Shown: positions 24,001 through 34,889 of the stretch, piece after piece
How the letters are laid out: each line of letters opens with the position of its first letter
Position numbering within the stretch: position 1 is the first letter of the stretch
Source: Helianthus annuus
Taxonomy: Eukaryota > Streptophyta > Magnoliopsida > Asterales > Asteraceae
Direction: 5' to 3'
Length of the DNA: 64,000 nt
Assembly (NCBI RefSeq): GCF_002127325.2
Contig: NC_035444.2
Coordinates: forward strand, 32,132,904-32,196,903
The notes under the pieces: model-generated
What the model was told of the DNA's origin: nothing
Database searches by the model: none
Seen by the model: the letters and a program-made list of their open reading frames with translations, nothing else
Program-made: the position numbers and the translations under genes

Positions 24001-24661
24001 CCTTGACTCATTAATTGCAATGGCCACGACCTAAGCACGGGGTGTAGGCATACACCTGACAGATGCTTTATGCTTATTATTTGAATATACCCAATATGGG
24101 ATTCCCAATAGGGGAATAGTGGTGTGTCGGTTAATCTTGAACCGGCATAGGACCGGGCCCCGTATGTAGAGCAAGTTATGTAAAACTGATAACATGAGAT
24201 ATAGTTTGTCCCAAGTATAAAAGATTAATCTTGCCTTGTGCATCTTAATCAAGTGTCAAAAATAGTTTTGTGCCTTGTGCGCCTAAACCAATTTTCATAA
24301 ACTCTTTTCAAATGAGTCAGTTGAGTGTATTTACCAGTGAAAACTGACGTATTTTCCAAAGTCTAAGTGACAGGTACAAGTACGTAATAGGCTGGAAGCT
24401 GCTCAGGGCGTTAATAAGGAATCTTGCAAATTCTAGGCGTCTAAAGTCTGTTGAACAATATTTAAGTTTTAAGATCCGCCTGTGGATCCTCTACTTTCCG
24501 TTGTAATACTTGATATTACTTTATATTCGGATCGTAATATATTTATCTCTTGCTTCCGCTGTGCAATTATTATATTGTGTTGTTTGTCTATGACGATGCC
24601 AACTACGTCACCAAACCCCACACCGGGCCCACCGGTGACACGTGGAGATCGGGGTGTGACA
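21027..24661 (+). repeat. A1 5' LTR (3635 bp)
   Basis: Starts TGTAACACC, ends GTGTGACA. It has a GC-rich palindromic block at 21636-21680 and, from about 22740 to 23450, a series of degenerate repeated modules marked by CTACTGAT or CTGATATTAT followed by AACTCAGATT and AAAATGCCC/AAATACCCC. Same length as the 3' LTR. Confidence 0.97.
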
Positions 24662-24664
24662 GGT

Positions 24665-24676
24665 TGGTATCAGAGC
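24665..24676 (+). other. A1 primer-binding site (initiator Met tRNA)
   Basis: TGGTATCAGAGC, three bases after the LTR end, complementary to the 3' end of plant initiator methionine tRNA, which primes minus-strand synthesis in many plant LTR retrotransposons. Confidence 0.93.
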
Positions 24677-25570
24677 CAACGCTGAGTGAATTAAGCACTA
24701 TCCTAACGTGTTTAATCTCAGTGACACAATTGCACATACTTGAGTCTAGACTTAACATAGGAATACCCTCATCTCTATTCGGAGAATTTTTGTTTTCAAT
24801 TCTATATATTCTTGATATGTCGTCAAGCAAAGAAGCTATAATGGAAATTCTCCCCATTAGAAGCCTAGGGGAGGCTGAGCTTCGTACCGCGACCAGGATT
24901 AACGTACGACCAAGGAGAGGACATTCAGAACAAAAATGAAGAAGAGACTCCTTTTACTGAAGATTGTTTCCTTAAAGTCTTTATAGCGATATTTATCTTT
25001 TGGTTCCTTTGAGGACAACATCATTTCTTTTAAGTCCCTTTTTGGGCAATTCTATACCTCTTTTAACCCATTGGGATGTTTTATCTAAATTTCGTTTATA
25101 TCATTTATATGAATATAATATATGAAGTAAATTAAAATAACAATTCTGTTATAAGAACTACCATTATAATAAAATGGAAAAAAAAAATCTAAAAAGGACA
25201 AGACCTAGCCTCGTGTCATATTAAGACCCGGCCAAGATGGCAGTTCCTCAATTTAGATTCAGATCCTTATTAACATTTCAATTTAAAACCTTGTTCTGCG
25301 GTAATTATAAACTCAGAATCTTAAGAGTGAAACCTAGCCTTCGGGTCAATTATAAGACCGGGCCAAGATGGTAAGACCTGTTTAAAAGATTCGTATCCCA
25401 GTTAACATCTGAAAACATGTTAACACTCTCGGCAGATGTGATTCGTTGGAAATCACACATGTTATTAAGGATTCTTCAAAAGATTCCTAACCCAGTTTAA
25501 TGATCTCTGAATCCTGGGTTTACATCATCAATTAAGATGATCATATTTTAACCATACGTGGTAATAAAGT

Positions 25571-25810
25571 GCCTACGGGTAATGAATTTGAAAATTGGGA
25601 TTTATTTAAAATTCCCTGCAAGTAAAACAGCCATCCATTAAGGATGAAGTGCCTACGGGTAATGAATTTGAAAATTGGGATTTATTTAAAATTCCCTGCA
25701 AGTAAAACAGCCATCCATTAAGGATGAAGTGCCTACGGGTAATAAATTTGAAAATTGGGATTTATTTAAAATTCCCTGTAAGTAAAATAATCATCCCTTA
25801 AGGATGAAGT
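25571..25810 (+). repeat. Three tandem 80 bp repeats in the A1 leader
   Basis: Units start at 25571, 25651 and 25731 (GCCTACGGGTAAT...). The first two are identical by eye; the third carries a few changes. The start of a fourth unit is visible at 25801-25813. Confidence 0.95.
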
Positions 25811-25920
25811 GCCACGAGCTATAATACCCTGTCCGATTGCGACATCGACAGTTATGATCTTTTGAGATTCCCCGTCCTAAGGGGGTGAGCTATGCTCAAA
25901 AGCCCTCTAGACGATAATCT

Positions 25921-26140
25921 GGTCGTCATGTCATTATTATGACCGCTGAACGACAATTGATTCAAATTAAGTACTAATCCTGTCGTTATGTCATTATTAT
26001 GACCGCTGAATGACAGTTGATTTAAATTAAGTGCTAATCCTGCCGTCATGTCATCATTATGACCACTGAACGACAGTTGATTAAATTAATGACACTGATC
26101 ATGACGTCATGTCATTACTTTGACCGCTGAACGTATCATC
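25921..26140 (+). repeat. 60 bp tandem repeats in the A1 leader
   Basis: Three units of 60 bp start at 25921, 25981 and 26041, with a partial fourth from 26101. Each contains GTCATTATTATGACCGCTGAA with small changes; GTCATnATnATGAC is itself an imperfect inverted repeat, so each unit could form a hairpin. Confidence 0.92.
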
Positions 26141-27777
26141 AGTACAATGACTATATGTCTTAACATCTTACGAGATGTTAATTGATAGGCCCACGGGCCA
26201 GAAATTTTAATAAATACAGTGGTAGCTATGACTCCCTGTCATAAAAAGGTAACGAACTAGGTTCAAACCTCAAGGTTTTGATTCTCTGAAATCCTAGCTT
26301 ATAATTTATAAATGTCCTTGTGACTAGGCCTTTGTGCCACCTCAATATCCGTAATGTTTTATAACTAGGATAAATTGTAATGCCTCGATTCTCAGAAATC
26401 ATGGGTTATAAATTAAACTTGTCTACGTGACTAGGCTTTTATGCCAAAGTTATATTTTCAATAAATTTGGGATAATTATAATCCTGAATAAAATAAATAT
26501 CATTCCTTTCCTGCCTGTAATTATATTAAAAAGAGTCTCAAAAGGTATAACCTAGCTTGAATGTCGTTAGGGACCTGGCTACGATGGTAAGACCTGCTTA
26601 AAGAGACTCAGGTCCTTGTTAAACACCTGAAAACGTGATTAACACTCCTGACAATGGGTGATGCGATGAAATCACACTTGTCATCCTTATATTAGAAATC
26701 ATTCTAACCTTTCTTTTAGCCTAAATGATCAATAGGAATCTTGGCTAATAAACGTCGAACATGATGTACACATCTAAACATCCACCTGGGATGTATACCT
26801 ACGGGCAAAGATGCATGCATGAAAACGATAGTTATATTTCATAACTTCTTGTCAAGACAATGAATTATGAAATTTTCCGATCCAAAGGAATCATTGATTA
26901 TGTTTTAAAATTTCCCTAGTGACAAGGCATCTGTGCCATCGAAAAGTCCTATGGAACAAGCCGTTGTGCTATATAAGATGTCGCTATGACATTGACATTC
27001 GTGACTTATGTCCCCTGTCTAGTAAGTATAAAGGATTTATTCCATTTAAACTCCAAAGATGGTTTATCTAAAAACCTAGGCCAAGCATAATCAAATAAAT
27101 TTAATACTATCTATTGGTCCATATGGTTGAGTTACACCATGACTAGTTAATCGTCCCGTTCGACAATTCGCTGTATAATTAATCAATTATGATTACATGG
27201 TTAGTTAGCCTTCAAAGCTTCATCACGGCTGACTCCTCTGGGGCTCACAATCATCTAGTTAGTCAGAATGATGTACATTGACTAGCCTTTGTGGCAAAAT
27301 GAATTATCTTCCAAAACATGACGGTTGTAGTCTTTGACTCTCTGTCCAAAGGTGAAGAACTATGTTCGATCCTTAAGATCTCTGATCCAATAAGATTGCA
27401 GCTTATATAATAATGCCTTAAGTGCCATATTTTGTATGTCCTTTGTGACAAGGCCTTCGGGCCTATGATTATTAATGTCCTTCATGGCAAGCCTTCCAAC
27501 TATCTAAAGATTGTCGTTATGACAAGGACAGTTGTGACATTGTGATCCCCAGTCAAAAGGTAATGGACTCAAACCATAAACACAATTGATGGTCCTTTTT
27601 GACCTAGGCTAAATATAACTGACATACTTTCTAGTAGCATACTATAAGGAAGTTATAAACCAAACAGCCATTATGGTTTAGTAATACCATGACTTTATAA
27701 ATCATCTATTGCGATGATTCCATGATAACTTGCATCTAAGCATATGTTATTTTTGGTGTTAGTACCAAAGCTCCAGA

Positions 27778-28950
27778 ATGGAGGTTTCCGACGAAGCGCA
27801 CAGCGGTGCAGCGGCTAAAAACAAGGATGCAAGTATAAATATAAATGTTAATGGCACTACTCTTCAGGCCTTGATTAGCGCAGCAATTAGTGAAGTTGTG
27901 GATAAGGTACTTGAGAACAAAAAGGAACCGAGTGTCACTCACTCAAAGATCCATACGGAAACGAATACACCAGCTCGTAAGGAGAGCTCCGTCTACTCTT
28001 CAGATGAAAAGAGCGAACCTCAGGAGTTAGTACTCTATGATAAGCCCCGTTCAACTGAGGGCGGGTGCACCTACAAATATTTCGCCTCATGCAAACCCAG
28101 AGATTTTAATGGCGAAAAAGGAGCAATTGATGCTATGGAATGGCTTGAGGAAATGGAAACGGTTGTGGACATCAGCGATTGTGCTGATAAGGACGTAGTA
28201 AAATTCGTTTCACAATCTTTTAAAGGAGAGGCTCTTGTATGGTGGAAGGCCATGATGCAGTCCACGGGGAAAATTCCCCTATACCTTATGGGATGGTCCA
28301 AGTTTGTGGACCTTATCAAAGAGAACTACTGTCCACAGCACGAAGTGGAAAAGGTGGAGGCAGATTTTCTGAATCTCACAATGGAAAACCTAAATTGTCA
28401 GCAATATGTTACCGACTTCAACTCCCTATCTAGGCTAGTACCCTATTTAATCACCCCGGAACCAAAACGCATTGCGCGTTTCATCGGTGGTTTAGCACCA
28501 GAAATAAAAGGGGATGTTAAGGCTTCAAGGCCAATCAACTACAGATCAGCTGTAGATCTATCCTTGTCTCTCACTCAAGATGTAGTGAGACAAAAGTCGT
28601 TCATGAATAAAACTAATGACAAAAGACCAAGGGAGGAAAATAACTCTCAGAATTCTAAGAAGAGCAAATCCAAGCTCAACAACAACCAACAGGATTCCAA
28701 CAAAAAGCCTACATGCAAAACCTGCAAAAGAAGACATTGGGGGCAGTGTCGATTAAACCAAAAGATAAAGCAATGTGGCATCTGTAAAAGAACTGGCCAC
28801 CAGTCCCACGAATGTAGGGACATGAAGGATGCAAACTGTTTCAGCTGTGGTGAAAAGGGGCACATCAGTACTAATTGCCCTAAGGCTGCCAAGAAAGGAG
28901 CAGCTAGGTCTGGAAAGGATAAGAAAGGAACCGCCTGGACTACCGGTTGA
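27778..28950 (+). CDS. A1 Gag polyprotein (intact)
   Basis: 390 codons, ATG at 27778, no internal stop. Residues about 95-280 are a retrotransposon gag (capsid-type) domain: CTYKYFASCKPRDFNG, LVWWKAM, FVDLIKENYCP, and a PEPKRIARFIGGLAPEIKG block. The lysine-rich linker is followed by cysteine-rich nucleocapsid motifs: CKTCKRRHWGQC, CGICKRTGHQSHEC and a standard CCHC knuckle CFSCGEKGHISTNC. Gag forms the virus-like particle and packages the RNA. The protein ends at TGA 28948-28950 with no open frame into protease. Its integrity contrasts sharply with the ruined pol that follows. Confidence 0.93.
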   Translation: MEVSDEAHSGAAAKNKDASININVNGTTLQALISAAISEVVDKVLENKKEPSVTHSKIHTETNTPARKESSVYSSDEKSEPQELVLYDKPRSTEGGCTYKYFASCKPRDFNGEKGAIDAMEWLEEMETVVDISDCADKDVVKFVSQSFKGEALVWWKAMMQSTGKIPLYLMGWSKFVDLIKENYCPQHEVEKVEADFLNLTMENLNCQQYVTDFNSLSRLVPYLITPEPKRIARFIGGLAPEIKGDVKASRPINYRSAVDLSLSLTQDVVRQKSFMNKTNDKRPREENNSQNSKKSKSKLNNNQQDSNKKPTCKTCKRRHWGQCRLNQKIKQCGICKRTGHQSHECRDMKDANCFSCGEKGHISTNCPKAAKKGAARSGKDKKGTAWTTG

Positions 28951-30440
28951 ATACCTGAGACAGTACACATCGATAATAGCATTAGGTACGTCCTTTACCA
29001 TTTAGCATTGATAGTGACTGCCAAGTATTTTTACATTGATGCAAGGGATAATAAACCTTTAGCAAACCATAAGCTTAGCAAACTCTGGATTACATTCATA
29101 AGGACTTCATATATTAAATATGAGGTATAATTTACCAATGGAATCTTTAATGACCTCTCTCCCACCCTCGGAGATAATCCTTTCATAAAAATCTGGAGTA
29201 CTCTTCCCCAGAAAGAGTACGACAATATATATTATTTATTTTATTTTATTATTTTTCTCATTGTTTTCTATCGTCTGCGAATGCCAAACTATGTTTGATA
29301 AGAGTACCATATGAGGATTTGCGTATCCTAGTGTGTCCCATAGATTGCTTCCATGCCTGATCAGTATGGAGGTTTAATGCATGGGATCCCCGAAGATATC
29401 CCAATGGTCATATTGTACTAAAGGCGACTAGTAGTATTCAAAGAAAGATATCCAATATAAAATGTCCTTATAAGTATCTCTACTTAGGGCATCCTTGCAA
29501 TAGTAAAGGGAATGTGTCATTTATCTGACACCGACAGCGATAGATGAGCCAAAGCCTGAGAATGCGGAGATCTCTGTCATCTCTACGTGTCATAATTAGC
29601 TTCTTTATAAGAATTACCATGTTTACCTTCTGAGAGGCAAGAGGATGTTAGGACAAACATCCCGCTTAGGGCTGCAGTTATTGTAAGAATCTTATACCTG
29701 TTATTACCAGCGAAATAGGAAGAACTAAGAGCCAAATAAATAAGTTTTGGATAAGGTTTCGTAAAGCCAAAATTCAAAGTTCTAAGAACTCCGACTTTTA
29801 GTAAATAAGAAAGACGGTTCATCTTGCTTATGCATTGATTACCGCAACCCTATTTAGGAATAACTAGGAATCCCCAAATTGCTGCCAGGATCGTCGATTT
29901 ATTCGACTAGCTGTAAGGAACAACTATTCTTGAGATTAGTCAAGCAGTGGTTGGAATGACCAAATCGCCTTAAGATAAGCTTTTCGGTAATGGTTGTTAT
30001 ATAAGTATCAATGCTGCTCCTTTGGGAGACCTTGTATAGATAGATGTTAAACATCTATTGCTAGACAGAAAATTGGTAAGTCCAATTATCAGGATCTAAA
30101 AGTTGCCTTGGAAACAACGAATAAGATCGAGCAAATCCATAACCATCTATAAGTTGTCAGTATTCGGTAGGGAATCAAGGATTCATGGAAATAGCAAACC
30201 TCCTAAGTTCTTGTTAAGAAATAAGGTTCAACAAAAGATATCACCCTGGAAAGGTGTGCCAATCTGTTAATTGTCAGGCTAGTAAGCTCTGAATATATGA
30301 AATCATTCGAAGTAATCGAATATATCAAGATCAAATAACTTATGAGCTAAAACCTATTTAAGGAGCTTGGTGGAGCTCGCGATGTATTGCACCCTAAGGA
30401 TTTAAGGATATGTTACGCCAATAAGTCAAGGAGCACTATC
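28951..30440 (+). pseudogene. A1 fossil pol (RT and integrase remnants)
   Basis: No frame is open for long. Reading across shifts, 29640-29830 follows the RT N-terminal region (GFVKP..., then a KKDG-like stretch), 29830-29960 follows CIDYR...[13 protein letters not shown], and 30010-30370 follows an integrase C-terminal region including the segment equivalent to KVSPWKGV and EELGG-like coding. A0 has the same decayed sequence at about 95 % identity by eye, so the decay preceded the spread of this subfamily. 28951-29460 shows only vague resemblance to protease/RT linker sequence. Confidence 0.65.
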
Positions 30441-31213
30441 ACATAACGGTTGGCAGACGGACGGACAGAGTGAGCGTACCATCCAAACATTGGAAGACAT
30501 GCTTCGAGCATGTATGATTAATTTAGGTGGCAGTTGGGATAACCACCTACCCTTTATAGAGTTCTTCTATAAAAATATCTACCATACTAGTATTAGGGCC
30601 GCACCTTCTGAGGCCTTATACGGTAGGAAGTGTAGATCGCCTATATGTTGGGCAGAAGTTGGAGATGTCCAACTATCAGGACCAGAAATCGTTTTCAAGA
30701 CGACAGACAAGATCGTTCAGATTCGCGATCGTCAGAAAGCTGCCAGGGATAGGCAGAAAAGTTATGCGGATCCTAAGCGCAAAGATTTTCACTTCGATGT
30801 AGGTGATAAAGTGTTGCTTAAAGTATCGCCCTGGAAGGGGGTGATGCGATTTGGTAAGAAAGGCAAGCTAAAGATACATAGGACCTTTCGAGATCATCGA
30901 ACGTGTCGGAGCAGTTGCTTACAAGTTAAACTTGCCTGAAGAACTTAGCGCTATTCATAACATGTTCCACATCTGTAATTTGAAGAAGTGTTTCGCTGAC
31001 GAATCACTGGTTATACCGCATACAGATATACGCATAGATGAGAGTTTGAAGTTCGTGGAAAGACCTTTGTCGATTGAGGATCGACAGGTAAAGAAGCTTC
31101 GAAGGAAGCATGTACCTGTTATTAAGGTCAAATGGGATGCCCGTAGAGGTCCCGAATATACGTGGAAAGTGGAATCCACGATGAAGGAGAAATACCCTCA
31201 TTTGTTTCAGTAA
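30441..31213 (+). pseudogene. A1 second integrase C-terminal remnant
   Basis: Begins abruptly at [11 protein letters not shown] and continues through [49 protein letters not shown] and the tail [16 protein letters not shown], ending HLFQ with TAA at 31211-31213. A small deletion near 30872 breaks it into two frames (30490-30939 and 30932-31213). It lacks the zinc finger and two of three catalytic acids. It is much less decayed than the fossil integrase directly upstream, so the element carries two integrase ends of different age. Confidence 0.85.
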
Positions 31214-31237
31214 ATCTCGAGGTCGAGATTTCTTTTA

Positions 31238-31249
31238 AGGGGGTGAGGA
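31238..31249 (+). other. A1 polypurine tract
   Basis: Purine-rich AGGGGGTGAGGA immediately before the 3' LTR start TGTAACACC. Confidence 0.88.
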
Positions 31250-34200
31250 TGTAACACCTCGGAAATTTATGTCCAATAATGCATTGACACGTGTCATAGA
31301 CTTTGCATATGCGAAAACAAACTTTAGAGGGACTAAAGTTGACAAACGGTGAAAACTATGGAACGTAAGGGTCCAAAGTGTCAACAATGGATAAATAGAC
31401 TCTATGATAACCCTACATAATGTTTATAACCTTAAACGGATGGATCATGGATCATACGAAGCGGGAAATGCACGAAAGTGAGGAATTGCAAACTATAGGG
31501 GCCAAAAGTGTCAACATGTTGAAGTTATACCTCTGAGTGAACTTTTGGCAGACCCGAAGCTTTGTAATGCTAAAATATACTCACTAGAATATGTGGTAAA
31601 AATTTCATGAAATTTCGTTAACGTATGAGAAAGTTATGGCCAAAACCGTACTTGAGGGGTTAAAAGCGTCAACGTCGAATTTCATGGCTTTTCGGGTGAG
31701 TGCAAAGTTGACCGAGGACATTACCATGTTGGTAAATGTCCCAAGGTTCTTAAAAACCAAGTTTGGGGGTTTACGAGTCAAAATAAATGGCCAAATCATC
31801 ATAACGGAAGAACAGGGACCAAAACTGCAACTTTAAAGCAAAGTTTGGGATCTGCAGACCTTAGGCGGCCCGCCTGGGCTGCCTTAAGCGGGCCGCGTGA
31901 CCCTGCCAGCATCAGAAATGTGCGAAATTGTGTTTTTGGGTCAGTTTTGTGAGTTGAGAACAGCTGGTTTCACCTCCCATTTGCACCAATAGATAGCCAT
32001 GCATGTAAGGACACCTGGAAGCTTCTCATAACACCTAAATTCCCATTATAATTCAGATCAAGCTTCATTTGGGGGCACTTGAGTTAGAGATCAAGAACAT
32101 CACAACTTGAAAAACTTCACAAGGCTTTCCAGGAGCAATCTGATCGGCAAGGCTACTTCCAAGTGCTATCTAGGCTTCATTAGGATCTTTGTAAGCATTC
32201 ATATCATCCTCTAATCCGTTCTAGCATAGATTATTAGTTAAAAGTCAAACCGTTGTTCATATAGTTTGACCTTTCGATTAAACGAATTTGGCTCTGTCAT
32301 TTCTCAAATTGAAACCACTTATAAGTTGGTATTTATGTGGGAAACAAACCCTCAAAAGGGTATTCTCTGATTCCCACTCTAAGCATGCTATTTGTCGAGT
32401 CAAAGATGTTCTTAAAAAGTCAACAGAAATCGTTTTTGCGAAATATAGCATAAATGGTAGTGTAGATGACATGCAATCAGTTTGATCATCAAAAATAACT
32501 TATAATGAATATAAGAATGTGTTTTACCACAATCAACTCGACAATCTTTAGTATAAACTCGAATCGGAACCGAAAGTCTTATAAAACGACTTTTTCGTTG
32601 ACTCTCGATTCGGATCCATGCATGCATGTTTGAGATCTGTATTAGAGTTTATTCTTGACCATTTTCATTTAAGTTTAACTCTCTGGAATTTTTACATCTT
32701 GAGTCTATGCTTAACCGATTCATATGCATGTTTCCGATTTATGCTTAAAGTTGACTATTTTGCCCTTTTTGATATAAAACGTGATTTTTGGAAAAGTGAA
32801 AGAGTAGAAATCTTTATCTCTGATTTATAAACTTGCACCGAAAATTTGAGACCAGTTGGAGGTCCAGATTTTGAGTTATGGCCGATATCGTAAAACTATA
32901 TCCTTATGTTAAATAAACGGCGCATTTAGCGTATAACCTATTTCAGGCCACGTTTTGATATAAAACTCTTTACCCACTGATGTTATATAATATTTTGGGA
33001 TTTTTGAAGATTTTTATTTAATTTTTGGCTGATCGTTTCATAGGTCACTAAGTTGATTCGGTTAATGCCGGTTTTGACCGTTTAAGCCATAAAATGAGTT
33101 TTATACATCCTTTTGACCCCAAACCTTTTTCTACTGATCTTATTTGTTAAATAAATTATTTTGAGCATTCTGGAAATATGAAAATCTCAGCTTTCTTTTA
33201 AAAACCCGGAAACGGCTCTAAATCGCATTTTTAAGCGTTTTTACCGCATAGTATGCGTTATACTTATATTAAACATATAAGGATTATACCTACTGATGTA
33301 ATTAGTATATTTTCATATAATAACAGTAAGTATAAGTATATGAACTCAGATTTCCAGTTTTGGCATTTTTAGCCCTTGTGAAATTACTAAAATACCCCTA
33401 CGGTGCATAGTTTGATTTTAAATGGTAAGTTTGGTATATGGGTCATATCCTACTGTTATAACATGTTAAATTAAGTACATTTACTGTATAAATCAGACCC
33501 GAAACTCAGATTCCTAATTTGACTCTTTCATAATCTTTTAAATGACCAAAATGCCCTTCTAAGGCATAAATTGAGTTTAAATACATTCGGGGCATAATAG
33601 AACATAACTTGCTGATATTATATTATATTTAAAGCATATTATCTCAGGGAACTTGCATATGACTCTTTTGCCTACCCGTAACGCTCTCTTAGCGCTCGGT
33701 TCGGTTTATGTAACTAGTTTGCATAAATTGACCGAAACGGTTCAAACGTTATCATTTTTGTCTCAAAATCCAGAATGTATTTAGTATACCCATATTATAC
33801 AAGTATTCAAACTTGTCGGGTCTAAATCACGTTCTATCCGGTCTTCGCTTAATCGTGCGCTTGAACCGTATATTTCCTTAAAACTAACCGGTCTAAGCTT
33901 AGGCTTAATTAAAGACCCGTTAGTATTCTAATTGGTTATTTATACCATCGTTCCAGACTAGAGCCTTCCGGTAAATTGTACCTACGCTTACTTAAGTGAA
34001 TACGGCTGAATTATTATAATTCTTGCTATTTAAGACAGGAGCTAGCTCAGGTAAATACTCTTAACTTATTTTCCCTATTACGGGCTTGGGATACGGTAAT
34101 ATAAATACCGCATGGTCAGGTATGGGATTCGAAGACCAATGTGTCGGGAAATTCAAATAACCTGTTTTAATTCGTATTGCTTGACTGAAACATTGGGGGT

Positions 34201-34884
34201 TAATGCGACCGTGTCCTGGATATCCTTGACTCATTAATTGCAATGGCCACGACCTAAGCACGGGGTGTAGGCATACACCTGACAGATGCTTTATGCTTAT
34301 TATTTGAATATACCCAATATGGGATTCCCAATAGGGGAATAGTGGTGTGTCGGTTAATCTTGAACCGGCATAGGACCGGGCCCCGTATGTAGAGCAAGTT
34401 ATGTAAAACTGATAACATGAGATATAGTTTGTCCCAAGTATAAAAGATTAATCTTGCCTTGTGCATCTTAATCAAGTGTCAAAAATAGTTTTGTGCCTTG
34501 TGCGCCTAAACCAATTTTCATAAACTCTTTTCAAATGAGTCAGTTGAGTGTATTTACCAGTGAAAACTGACGTATTTTCCAAAGTCTAAGTGACAGGTAC
34601 AAGTACGTAATAGGCTGGAAGCTGCTCAGGGCGTTAATAAGGAATCTTGCAAATTCTAGGCGTCTAAAGTCTGTTGAACAATATTTAAGTTTTAAGATCC
34701 GCCTGTGGATCCTCTACTTTCCGTTGTAATACTTGATATTACTTTATATTCGGATCGTAATATATTTATCTCTTGCTTCCGCTGTGCAATTATTATATTG
34801 TGTTGTTTGTCTATGACGATGCCAACTACGTCACCAAAGCCCACACCGGGCCCACCTGTGACACGTGGAGATCGAGGTGTGACA
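31250..34884 (+). repeat. A1 3' LTR (3635 bp)
   Basis: Same length as the 5' LTR and nearly identical to it. Ends GATCGAGGTGTGACA, followed by the CATAC target duplication. Confidence 0.97.
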
Positions 34885-34889
34885 CATAC
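34885..34889. repeat. A1 target-site duplication, right copy (CATAC)
   Basis: Identical to 21022-21026. C1 pol coding resumes here on the minus strand. Confidence 0.97.

Larger units (their letters stand above)
24677..27777 (+). other. A1 long non-coding leader
   Basis: A 3.1 kb stretch between primer site and gag, far longer than usual. No long coding frame; a 40-codon frame at 24817-24939 is the only ATG-started one near the start and has no recognised domain. It contains two perfect-period tandem arrays (25571-25810 and 25921-26140). Longer diverged repeats also occur: the section around 25205-25470 resembles 26540-26690, and the words GTGAC-AAGGCCTT-GTGCC recur several times. It may carry packaging or dimerisation signals, but that is inference. 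Confidence 0.7.
21027..34884 (+). mobile_element. A1: complete non-autonomous Ty3/gypsy retrotransposon (family A)
   Basis: 13,858 bp with two 3635 bp LTRs (21027-24661, 31250-34884), a CATAC target duplication, a primer-binding site, a 3.1 kb leader, an intact gag, a decayed pol and a polypurine tract. By eye the LTRs differ at about 17 positions (about 0.5 %), mostly C/T and G/A changes. At a commonly used plant rate of 1.3e-8 per site per year this suggests an age of roughly 0.2 million years. The element lacks usable protease, RT, RNase H and integrase, so it must have moved with enzymes from relatives. Confidence 0.96.

Noticed and set aside
24665..24676. tRNA-like sequence
   Set aside because: Only a 12-base primer-binding site complementary to initiator Met tRNA; no tRNA gene structure around it.
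25571..25810. Possible CRISPR-like array
   Set aside because: Plant sequence; direct tandem duplication without unique spacers, inside a retrotransposon leader.
25852..26049. Antisense repeat protein (LNLNQLSFSGHNND units)
   Set aside because: Direct consequence of the 60 bp tandem repeat, whose length is a multiple of three.
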